NCBI RefSeq assembly: GCF_004166885.1
Contig: NZ_RCYU01000003.1
Coordinates: forward strand, 124,001-188,000
DNA: 64,000 nt
DNA from: Streptococcus sp. bf_0095
GTDB taxonomy: Bacteria > Bacillota > Bacilli > Lactobacillales > Streptococcaceae
Reading direction: 5' to 3'
A model generated the notes under the pieces. It had not been told where the DNA came from. It worked only from the letters and a program-made list of their open reading frames with translations, and ran no database searches. The translations under genes and the position numbers were made by a program. Positions 14,687-21,744 of this stretch are shown here, piece after piece. The first letter of the stretch is position 1. Each line of letters starts with the position of its first letter.

Positions 14687-16582
14687 ATGGTACGTTTACA
14701 AGATGATTTTTATGATTACGTCAACGGGAAATGGGCTGAGACAGCTGTGATTCCAGATGACAAACCGTCAACCGGTGGTTTTATGGACTTGATCCAAGAG
14801 ATCGAAAACTTGATGTTGGATATTACCGGAAAATGGCAACGAGGAGAAGAGCTGCCAGAAGACAGTATTCTCCAAAACTTTGTCAAATACCACAAGATGG
14901 TGGCAGATTTTGATGCGCGAGAAGCAGCTGGTGTGGCTCCAGCTATGCCCTTGATCAATGAAATCAAGGCCTTGTCTTCTTTTGAAGACTATACCAGTAA
15001 GTTGGGGACCTATGAGCTAGCTGGCAAACCAAATCTCATGCCATTTAGCGTGTCACCAGACTTTATGAATGCCCAAATGAATGTCTTGTGGGGAGAAGCA
15101 CTCGGTTTGATCTTGCCTGATACGACCTACTATGAAGAAGGCAATGAAAAAGGCCCAGAGTTATTGGCTGTTTGGCGTCAAATGGTTGAAAAGCTCTTGG
15201 CAAAATTTGATTTCTCAGAGGAAGAAATCAAAGATATCCTGGATAAGGTGATTGCGGCCGATGCAGAATTGGCCAAATATGTCTTGTCAAACGAAGAAAA
15301 ATCCGAGTACAACAAACTCTACCATCCTTATGAGTGGGCAGATTTCAAGGCCTTGGTTCCAGAATTGCCACTCGATACCTTCTTTACAGAAGTGATCGGG
15401 CAAACGCCAGATACTATCATTGTTCCAGAAGAGCGCTTCTGGAAGGAATTTGCGCCAAAATTCTACTCAGCAGCCAACTGGGAAACCCTTCATGCCAAGT
15501 TGAAACTCAGTGCAGCTCTTTCTTGGACGTCTTTCTTGACTGAAGAAATCCGTGTCTTATCTGGTGAGTATAGCCGTACGATTACAGGGACACCAGAAGC
15601 ACGTCCGAAAGAAAAAGCAGCTCTGGCTTTGGCAGAAGGACCTTATAGCCAAGCACTTGGCCTTTGGTATGCAGGAGAAAAATTCTCACCAGAAGCGAAA
15701 GCAGACGTAGAGCATAAAGTAGCGACCATGATTGAGGTCTATAAGGATCGCTTAGAAAAAGCAGACTGGCTCGCTCCTGAGACTCGCGAAAAAGCCATTG
15801 TCAAACTCAATGTCATCACACCACATATCGGTTACCCTGAAAAGTTACCTGAAACATACGCCAAAAAGATCATCGACGAGAGCAAGACCTTGGTGGAAAA
15901 TGCTCAAAAATTGGCTCAAATTTCCATCGAGCATGTCTGGAGTAAGTGGAACCAACCAGTCGATCGAAGCGAGTGGCATATGCCAGCTAATATGGTCAAT
16001 GCCTACTATGATCCGCAACAAAACCAAATCGTCTTCCCGGCAGCAATTCTGCAAGCACCATTCTATGACCTTCACCAATCGTCATCAGCCAACTACGGCG
16101 GAATCGGTGCAGTCATTGCCCATGAAATCTCCCACGCCTTTGACACCAATGGTGCTTCCTTTGACGAGCACGGTAGCTTGAAAGACTGGTGGAAGCCAGA
16201 AGATTATGAAGCCTTTACTGCTCGCACGCAAAAAGTTATCGATCAGTTCGAAGGTCAAGACTCATACGGTGCCAAGATTAACGGGAAATTGACCGTTTCT
16301 GAAAACGTGGCAGACCTCGGAGGGATCGCTGCAGCCCTTGAAGCGGCTAAGAAAGAGGAAGATTTCTCAGCAGAAGAGTTCTTCACCAACTTTGCCCGCA
16401 TCTGGCGCATGAAAGCTCGGACAGAGTACATGCAACTTCTCGCAAGTGTCGATGTCCACGCACCAGGAAAACTCCGTACCAATGTTCAGTTACCAAACTT
16501 TGATGAATTCTTTGAAACCTTTGATGTCAGAGAAGGTGACGGCATGTGGCGTGCACCAGAAGACCGCGTGATCATTTGGTAG
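14687..16582 (+). CDS. pepO: Neutral endopeptidase PepO (M13 family)
   Basis: A 631-residue zinc metallopeptidase of the neprilysin family. The start MVRLQDDFYDYVNG at 14687 is typical; the upstream extension is AT-rich leader. The zinc motif HEISH is near residue 478, and the third ligand Glu lies in SENVADLGG near 535. There is no signal peptide, but streptococcal PepO is found both inside the cell and on the surface. Divergent placement beside the fimA/psa operon is conserved in oral streptococci, and the shared region includes the metal operator, so co-regulation is possible. Confidence 0.96.
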   Translation: MVRLQDDFYDYVNGKWAETAVIPDDKPSTGGFMDLIQEIENLMLDITGKWQRGEELPEDSILQNFVKYHKMVADFDAREAAGVAPAMPLINEIKALSSFEDYTSKLGTYELAGKPNLMPFSVSPDFMNAQMNVLWGEALGLILPDTTYYEEGNEKGPELLAVWRQMVEKLLAKFDFSEEEIKDILDKVIAADAELAKYVLSNEEKSEYNKLYHPYEWADFKALVPELPLDTFFTEVIGQTPDTIIVPEERFWKEFAPKFYSAANWETLHAKLKLSAALSWTSFLTEEIRVLSGEYSRTITGTPEARPKEKAALALAEGPYSQALGLWYAGEKFSPEAKADVEHKVATMIEVYKDRLEKADWLAPETREKAIVKLNVITPHIGYPEKLPETYAKKIIDESKTLVENAQKLAQISIEHVWSKWNQPVDRSEWHMPANMVNAYYDPQQNQIVFPAAILQAPFYDLHQSSSANYGGIGAVIAHEISHAFDTNGASFDEHGSLKDWWKPEDYEAFTARTQKVIDQFEGQDSYGAKINGKLTVSENVADLGGIAAALEAAKKEEDFSAEEFFTNFARIWRMKARTEYMQLLASVDVHAPGKLRTNVQLPNFDEFFETFDVREGDGMWRAPEDRVIIW

Positions 16583-16605
16583 TCTAAGATACTAAGCCCG
16601 TAAAA

Positions 16606-16680
16606 AAAGCGAGAAGAAAATAGGAGATTGACTATGTGGGCCATGTCCACCAGTCAATCTCTCTTTTTCTCGACGCTTTT
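16606..16680 (+). terminator. Very long hairpin after pepO
   Basis: Arms of nearly 28 bases (AAAGCG..GGAGATTGACT and AGTCAATCTC..CGCTTT) enclose a 19-base loop. It should terminate pepO and is unusually long for a plain terminator. Confidence 0.75.
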
Positions 16681-16782
16681 AGGGCGAGTTCAATTTTGTG
16701 ATAGTGATTTATCATTTTTTCAAAGGAAGTAGTCTCGACTTCAATTAAGCAATGATTTTCTCGATGCTCGTGAAAGAATAAG

Positions 16783-16833
16783 AAATCCCCAAAGCCAAGT
16801 TTCAATCTACTGAAACTAGCTTTGGGGATTTTT
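16783..16833. terminator. Convergent terminator pepO/activase
   Basis: AAATCCCCAAAGC and GCTTTGGGGATTT pair almost perfectly, with inner arms GTTTCA/TGAAAC. The T run follows on the plus side and an A run precedes, so it can serve both strands. Confidence 0.8.
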
Positions 16834-16840
16834 GAGTGGA

Positions 16841-17617
16841 TTAGAAATAACAGTGAATGTCATGATCTAAAAAAACTTGCTGGTAGTCATATAAATCTTC
16901 TGGATGCAGGGCTTTTATTCCTTCCATTTCATAGCGACGTCCTAAAAGCTTGTATTTGTTTTCTCCAAACTGGTGAAATGGGAGAAGTTGTACTTCATCG
17001 ATATCGAGAGAATTAAAAAGAGAAGCAAATTCTTCAGCATCATTTAAAGAGTCGTTGAAATTAGGGATGACTGGGATACGTAAAACGATTGTTTTGTTTT
17101 GAGCAAAGGCATAATGAATATTTTTAATAATCAGATGATTGTTGACTCCGACAACCTTCTTATGTTTAAGTGTATTGTAATGTTTAAGGTCTGTATAAAT
17201 AAAATCAACATACTGAATGAGATCGACAAATTTCTCATGTTCAACAAAAGCTGTCGTTTCGATTGCAGTATGAAGTCCAACTTCTTTCGCAGCTTTTAAG
17301 ATTGCTTTGGCAAATTCAAATTGAGCGAAGATTTCTCCACCAGACAGGGTAAGGCCACCACCAGATTCTTCGTAGAAGTCAACGTCTTTTAAGACATCAT
17401 CTATGATTTCTGTAACTGTTTTTTCTTCTCCTGTGATGGTTTCCTTTTTAGTAACAGCATCCAACATTTTTTCAGGATTTGCACGCTGGGATTCAGGATT
17501 GGAGCACCATGGACAACGCAGGGGACATCCTTTTAGAAATACAGTAGTTCGGATTCCAGGGCCATCATGGATACTAAAGTGTTGGATATTAAAGATTATG
17601 CCACGATTTTGTTCCAT
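16841..17617 (-). CDS. Glycyl-radical enzyme activating enzyme (PflA-like radical SAM)
   Basis: A 258-residue radical-SAM activase that would install the glycyl radical on its partner. The CxxxCxxC cluster motif is in GCPLRCPWCSNPES at about 30-43; N-terminal IHDGPGIRTTVFLKG is typical of the family. There is no extra ferredoxin-like Cys cluster after the motif, unlike several dehydratase activases. The obvious partner is the glycyl radical enzyme at 21745-24183, since no other is in the window. It is divergent from the DeoR gene and shares its upstream region. Confidence 0.93.
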   Translation of the reverse strand: MEQNRGIIFNIQHFSIHDGPGIRTTVFLKGCPLRCPWCSNPESQRANPEKMLDAVTKKETITGEEKTVTEIIDDVLKDVDFYEESGGGLTLSGGEIFAQFEFAKAILKAAKEVGLHTAIETTAFVEHEKFVDLIQYVDFIYTDLKHYNTLKHKKVVGVNNHLIIKNIHYAFAQNKTIVLRIPVIPNFNDSLNDAEEFASLFNSLDIDEVQLLPFHQFGENKYKLLGRRYEMEGIKALHPEDLYDYQQVFLDHDIHCYF

Positions 17618-17677
17618 ATTTTTGCTCTCCTATCAATCTAGTAAGTCCATTATACATTATTTAAGAAACTAATTCAA

Positions 17678-17690
17678 TTACGAACGAAAG
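17678..17690. promoter_or_regulatory. Candidate DeoR-type operator in the activase/deoR divergent region
   Basis: TTACGAACGAAAG, followed by T-rich sequence, lies between the divergent genes. A near-identical TTACGAAAGAAAA lies at the start of the glycyl radical enzyme transcript (21700-21712). A shared site fits control by the DeoR protein encoded at 17748. Confidence 0.45.
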
Positions 17691-17747
17691 TTTATTTTGT
17701 TTTGAATTCACTCGAAAATTTGCTAAAATAGAGAAGAGGTAAAAACA

Positions 17748-18491
17748 ATGCAACGTTTAGATGAAATATTGAAATTAGTATCGGAATTTGAAAAGATTGA
17801 TGTTAATAGCTTGTCTGAGAAATTACAAGTCTCTAAAGTGACCATTCGAAAGGATTTGGACAAGCTAGAATCCAAAGGATTATTGCATAGAGAACACGGC
17901 TATGCTGTTTTAAATAGTGGAGATGATATCAATGTTCGATTGTCCTTTCAATATGATACCAAGAAAAGAATAGCCAGGGAAGCTGCTAAATTAATTAAGG
18001 ATAACGACACGGTTTTGATTGAATCGGGCTCTACATGTGCCTTGCTAGCAGAAGAAATTTGCCAAACAAAAAAGAATGTCAAGATTGTGACAAATTCTTA
18101 CTTTATTGCAGATTATATTCAGGAATATGATTCTTGTAAAATCATCCTACTTGGTGGTGAATTTCAAAAAGAATCGAGAGTGACTGTAGGTCCGCTTTTG
18201 AAAGAATTAATCCGCTCGTTTAGAGTTCCCTTTGCTTTTGTAGGGGTAGACGGATATGATGACGAACTTGGCTTTACTGGGAAAGATATGATGAGAAGTG
18301 AAGTTGTTCAAGCTATGTCTGATGTTTCTAAAGAAGTGATTGTCTTAACAGATTCAAGTAAATTTGGGAAATGTGGAACTGTCAGACGATTTGCACTTTC
18401 ACAAGTTTCGAGAGTCATAACAGATAAGAATATATCTCAAGAAGCGAAAGAAAAACTTGAGGATTCGCAAACGATTTTAACCTTAGTATAA
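17748..18491 (+). CDS. DeoR-family sugar-phosphate-responsive regulator
   Basis: A 247-residue repressor-type protein. The N-terminal winged HTH (VNSLSEKLQVSKVTIRKDLDKLE) is at about 19-42. The sensor domain has the family motifs IESGSTCALLAEE near 91 and FVGVDGYDDELGFTG near 165, plus VLTDSSKFGK. Family members sense phosphorylated sugars. It heads a run of PTS and anaerobic metabolism genes and is followed by a second regulator 14 bases downstream, so both are probably co-transcribed. The same gene order is known in pneumococcus. Confidence 0.92.
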   Translation: MQRLDEILKLVSEFEKIDVNSLSEKLQVSKVTIRKDLDKLESKGLLHREHGYAVLNSGDDINVRLSFQYDTKKRIAREAAKLIKDNDTVLIESGSTCALLAEEICQTKKNVKIVTNSYFIADYIQEYDSCKIILLGGEFQKESRVTVGPLLKELIRSFRVPFAFVGVDGYDDELGFTGKDMMRSEVVQAMSDVSKEVIVLTDSSKFGKCGTVRRFALSQVSRVITDKNISQEAKEKLEDSQTILTLV

Positions 18492-18505
18492 GAAGGAGAA
18501 GCCAA

Positions 18506-19477
18506 TTGAAAGATGAACGGAAAAAGTTACTTGCTAAATTAGCCTATCTATACTATGTTGAAGACAAAAGTCAATCGCAAATCGCAGCAGAAACTGGAAT
18601 CTACCGTACAACTGTCAGCAGAATGCTAGCAGAAGCTAAGAAAGAGGGCGTAGTAAAAATTGAAATCGAAAACTTTGATACTCGCCTCTTCCATTTAGAA
18701 AATTATATCAAACAAAAATATGGCTTAAAAGCTATTGAGATTATACCGAATCTAGTTGATGAACCTCGAGAAAGCCTTGAAAAGCGACTGGCGCAAGCAA
18801 GTGCGGTCATGCTTCGTAATTTGATTGAAGATGGAATGACAGTTGGTTTTTCATGGGGCAAGTCTCTCAGATTAATGGTGGAACAAGTTGGAACTAAGCG
18901 TTTGGATGGTGTTCAATTTTATCCCCTAGCTGGAGGTCCCAGTCATATCCATGCTCGCTACCATGTCAATACTCTAATCTACAGTATGGCGAGTAAATTT
19001 CATGGAGAATGTCATTTTATAAACGCGAGTGTCATTCAAGAAAATTCTGAGGTAACGGAAGGCATCTTATCTTCTAAGTATTTCGAGGACTTGAAAGCTA
19101 GTTGGCGTTGTTTGGATGTTGCTGCTGTAGGGATTGGTGGCCATGCAGATAGCAAGAATCCTCAGTGGTTTGATATGCTAACAACAAATGATTTTAAGAA
19201 ATTGGAGTCGGAACATGCTGTAGGAGAAGTCTGCTGTCGTTTCTTTGATCAAGAAGGTATCCCCGTTTATCCTGAATTACAGGAAAGAACAATATCTATC
19301 ACATTGGAGGAATTGAGAAAGGTTCCGAATACCATCTCGTTAGCCTACGGTGATCAAAAAGCAAAAGCAATTTTATCGGTTTTGAAAGCCAACTATATCA
19401 ATCATTTAGTCACAGATGAAGCGACGATCTTAAAAGTTTTAGAATTAGATGGTGATCAGCAATTTACTAAAAAATAG
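18506..19477 (+). CDS. SorC-family transcriptional regulator (TTG start)
   Basis: A 323-residue regulator with an N-terminal HTH (KSQSQIAAETGIYRTTVSRMLAEAKKEG at about 20-46). A large sugar-binding domain follows, with GMTVGFSWGKSLRLM and VGIGGH motifs. The only start that fits the AAGGAG ribosome site is TTG at 18506. SorC/DeoR-like (CggR-type) regulators bind phosphorylated sugars. The gene sits just before the PTS operon, whose promoter region has a palindrome that could be its operator. Two regulators in one locus suggest control by two signals. Confidence 0.92.
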   Translation: MKDERKKLLAKLAYLYYVEDKSQSQIAAETGIYRTTVSRMLAEAKKEGVVKIEIENFDTRLFHLENYIKQKYGLKAIEIIPNLVDEPRESLEKRLAQASAVMLRNLIEDGMTVGFSWGKSLRLMVEQVGTKRLDGVQFYPLAGGPSHIHARYHVNTLIYSMASKFHGECHFINASVIQENSEVTEGILSSKYFEDLKASWRCLDVAAVGIGGHADSKNPQWFDMLTTNDFKKLESEHAVGEVCCRFFDQEGIPVYPELQERTISITLEELRKVPNTISLAYGDQKAKAILSVLKANYINHLVTDEATILKVLELDGDQQFTKK

Positions 19478-19506
19478 GACAGCGAGGATGCAGTCCTTAT
19501 TTTTTT
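19472..19506 (+). terminator. Terminator after the SorC regulator
   Basis: AATAGGAC and GTCCTTATT pair around a 12-base loop, followed by seven T residues. It separates the regulators from the PTS operon. Confidence 0.75.
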
Positions 19507-19516
19507 GAGTTAAATA

Positions 19517-19528
19517 GCACAAATGTGC
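19517..19528. promoter_or_regulatory. Palindrome GCACAAATGTGC, candidate SorC/DeoR operator
   Basis: Perfect five-base arms GCACA/TGTGC with a two-base centre, about 40 bases upstream of the PTS -35 box. The same arms occur at 21620-21631 upstream of the glycyl radical enzyme, so a shared local activator is plausible. Confidence 0.6.
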
Positions 19529-19566
19529 AAAAACTAAAAACAATAATCAAATGTTGTAGTTTTTTA

Positions 19567-19595
19567 TTGACCGGCAAAAATATAAATGGTATATT
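19567..19595 (+). promoter_or_regulatory. PTS operon promoter
   Basis: TTGACC and TATATT are separated by exactly 17 bases; the IIA start codon is 50 bases downstream. Confidence 0.8.
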
Positions 19596-19603
19596 GACAA
19601 TAG

Positions 19604-19619
19604 AAAAAGCGCTTTCATT
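19604..19619 (+). promoter_or_regulatory. cre site (CcpA binding)
   Basis: The core AAGCGCTTTCAT matches the consensus half of the catabolite-responsive element completely. It begins about 8 bases after the -10 box, overlapping the expected transcription start, so CcpA binding should repress the PTS operon when preferred sugars are available. Confidence 0.8.
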
Positions 19620-19644
19620 AGATTGACAAAGGAGTGTAGTGCAC

Positions 19645-19968
19645 ATGGAAATAATTGTTGCAGACCAAATTATTATGGGCTTAATTTTAAATGCGGGTGA
19701 TGCTAAACAGCATGTTTACCAAGCTTTATCATATGCTAAGGAAGGTGATTTTACATCTTCTGAAGGCGAAATTGCAAAAGCAGATGCAGCATTGCTAGAA
19801 GCGCATAACTTGCAAACCCAATTTTTAGCCCAGGAAGCAAGTGGGACAAAGACAGAGATTACAGCTTTGTTTGTGCACTCACAAGATCACTTAATGACTT
19901 CAATCACAGAGATTAACTTGATTAAAGAAATGATTGACTTACGAAAAGAACTTTCAGCGAAACAATAA
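19645..19968 (+). CDS. PTS lactose/cellobiose-family IIA component
   Basis: A 107-residue all-helical phosphocarrier. The phosphorylated His lies in LFVHSQDHLM near residue 74. The ATG at 19645 is 10 bases after AAAGGAG; a GTG at 19639 is too close. It is first in IIA-IIB-IIC and passes phosphate from HPr to IIB. Substrate cannot be told from sequence; the family transports beta-glucosides, cellobiose or lactose, but the downstream enzymes point to another carbon source. Confidence 0.93.
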   Translation: MEIIVADQIIMGLILNAGDAKQHVYQALSYAKEGDFTSSEGEIAKADAALLEAHNLQTQFLAQEASGTKTEITALFVHSQDHLMTSITEINLIKEMIDLRKELSAKQ

Positions 19969-19978
19969 GGAGGAAAAG

Positions 19979-20290
19979 ATGATGAAAATTGGATTGTTTT
20001 GTGCGGCAGGATTTTCAACAGGAATGTTGGTAAATAATATGAAGGTAGCGGCTCAGGAATTAGGTATTGATGCTGAAATTGAGGCATATTCTCAAGCGAA
20101 ATTAGCAGATTTTGCCCCAGAAATAGATGTCGCTTTGTTAGGGCCTCAAGTAGCTTATACTTTGGATAAATCAAAAGCGATTTGTGAGGCAAACCATATC
20201 CCTATTGCTGTCATTCCTATGGCGGATTATGGGATGTTAGATGGTAAGAAGGTACTAAATCTAGCTCTAGAATTGCTAGGAGAAAAATAA
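19979..20290 (+). CDS. PTS lactose/cellobiose-family IIB component
   Basis: A 103-residue protein (MMKIGLFCAAGFSTGMLVNNM) in which the phosphorylated Cys is near residue 8 in a P-loop-like CAAGFSTG. AAGGAGG lies just upstream, 10 bases after the IIA stop. It transfers phosphate to the incoming sugar bound by IIC. Confidence 0.94.
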   Translation: MMKIGLFCAAGFSTGMLVNNMKVAAQELGIDAEIEAYSQAKLADFAPEIDVALLGPQVAYTLDKSKAICEANHIPIAVIPMADYGMLDGKKVLNLALELLGEK

Positions 20291-20301
20291 GGAGGCTTCC
20301 C

Positions 20302-21603
20302 ATGTCTAATTTTAATTCTCAGAAAATTATCGCTCCAATCATGCGTTTTGTAAACATGAAAGGAATTATTGCTCTTAAAGATGGGATGTTAGCGATCCTT
20401 CCATTAACGGTAGTTGGTAGTTTGTTTCTGATTATTGGACAATTACCATTTGAAGGCCTTAATCAGGCTATTGCTAGTGTATTTGGCGATACATGGACAG
20501 AGCCATTTATGCAAGTTTATTCAGGAACATTCGCCATCATGGGCTTAATTTCTTGCTTCTCCATTGGGTATTCTTATGCTAAAAACAGTGGAGTAGAACC
20601 CTTGCCAGCGGGAGTTTTGTCCCTGTCTTCATTCTTTATCTTGTTAAAATCTTCTTATGTACCAGCTAAGGGAGAACCGATTGGCGATGCCATTTCAAAA
20701 GTATGGTTTGGTGGTCAAGGGATTATCGGGGCCATTATTATTGGTCTGGTAGTTGGTGCAATTTATACTGTGTTTATCCAAAGACACATTGTTATAAAAA
20801 TGCCAGAACAAGTACCTCAAGCCATTGCCAAACAATTTGAAGCGATGATTCCTGCTTTCGTGATTTTCTTACTATCAATGATTGTCTATATCGTATCAAA
20901 AGTAGTGACAAACGGCGGTACCTTCATTGAAATGATTTATGATGTCATTCAGGTTCCTCTTCAAGGTCTAACAGGATCACTTTACGGAGCGATTGGGATT
21001 GCTTTCTTTATTTCATTCTTGTGGTGGTTTGGTGTTCATGGCCAATCAGTTGTCAACGGTGTAGTAACAGCCTTGCTACTTTCTAACCTAGATGCCAATA
21101 AATCAATGTTGGCAGCTGGGAAGCTATCCGTTGAAAATGGTGCCCACATTGTAACTCAACAATTCTTAGATAGCTTCCTTATTTTGTCTGGATCAGGTAT
21201 AACCTTTGGGTTGGTTGTTGCCATGCTATTTGCTGCTAAGTCAAAACAGTATAAAGCTTTGGGGAAAGTTGCAGCATTTCCTGCAATCTTTAATGTCAAT
21301 GAACCCGTCGTATTTGGATTTCCGATCGTAATGAACCCAGTTATGTTCCTTCCATTTATTTTGGTTCCAATTTTGGCTGCAATAATTGTTTATGCATCAA
21401 TTGCTATTGGATTTATGCATCCATTCTCAGGTGTGACTCTTCCTTGGAGTACACCAGCCATTATTTCTGGATTTATGGTTGGAGGTTGGCAAGGTGCTTT
21501 CGTTCAAGTGCTAGTTCTTGCGACCTCGACTGTCGTATATTTCCCATTCTTCAAATTCCAAGATAATCTTGCCTATAACAATGAATTACAAGCTGAAAAA
21601 TAG
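20302..21603 (+). CDS. PTS lactose/cellobiose-family IIC component (membrane permease)
   Basis: A 433-residue membrane protein with about ten hydrophobic segments. Family motifs include WWFGVHGQSVVNGV near 245 and FNVNEPVVFGFPIVMNP near 333, where the Glu of NEP is the substrate-binding and catalytic position. It is 11 bases after IIB, with a GGAGG site. It imports and phosphorylates an unidentified sugar for the enzymes encoded downstream. Confidence 0.95.
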   Translation: MSNFNSQKIIAPIMRFVNMKGIIALKDGMLAILPLTVVGSLFLIIGQLPFEGLNQAIASVFGDTWTEPFMQVYSGTFAIMGLISCFSIGYSYAKNSGVEPLPAGVLSLSSFFILLKSSYVPAKGEPIGDAISKVWFGGQGIIGAIIIGLVVGAIYTVFIQRHIVIKMPEQVPQAIAKQFEAMIPAFVIFLLSMIVYIVSKVVTNGGTFIEMIYDVIQVPLQGLTGSLYGAIGIAFFISFLWWFGVHGQSVVNGVVTALLLSNLDANKSMLAAGKLSVENGAHIVTQQFLDSFLILSGSGITFGLVVAMLFAAKSKQYKALGKVAAFPAIFNVNEPVVFGFPIVMNPVMFLPFILVPILAAIIVYASIAIGFMHPFSGVTLPWSTPAIISGFMVGGWQGAFVQVLVLATSTVVYFPFFKFQDNLAYNNELQAEK

Positions 21604-21619
21604 TGCGTTTATCATGTAT

Positions 21620-21631
21620 GCACAGATGTGC
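21620..21631. promoter_or_regulatory. Palindrome GCACAGATGTGC, second copy of candidate operator
   Basis: Same GCACA/TGTGC arms as at 19517, differing only in the central base pair, 38 bases upstream of the -35 box of the glycyl radical enzyme gene. Equal placement at two promoters supports a common regulator. Confidence 0.6.
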
Positions 21632-21668
21632 GACTAGAATAGAATTTATATGTATAATTCATAATTCA

Positions 21669-21697
21669 TTGAAATTCGTAAAATTTAATGCTACTAT
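21669..21697 (+). promoter_or_regulatory. Internal promoter of the glycyl radical enzyme gene
   Basis: TTGAAA and TACTAT with a 17-base spacer; the DeoR-like TTACGAAAG motif (21700-21708) covers the expected start point. Confidence 0.7.
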
Positions 21698-21744
21698 AGT
21701 TACGAAAGAAAACAAAATAATTTCAAAAGAAAGGTTTTGAAAAA

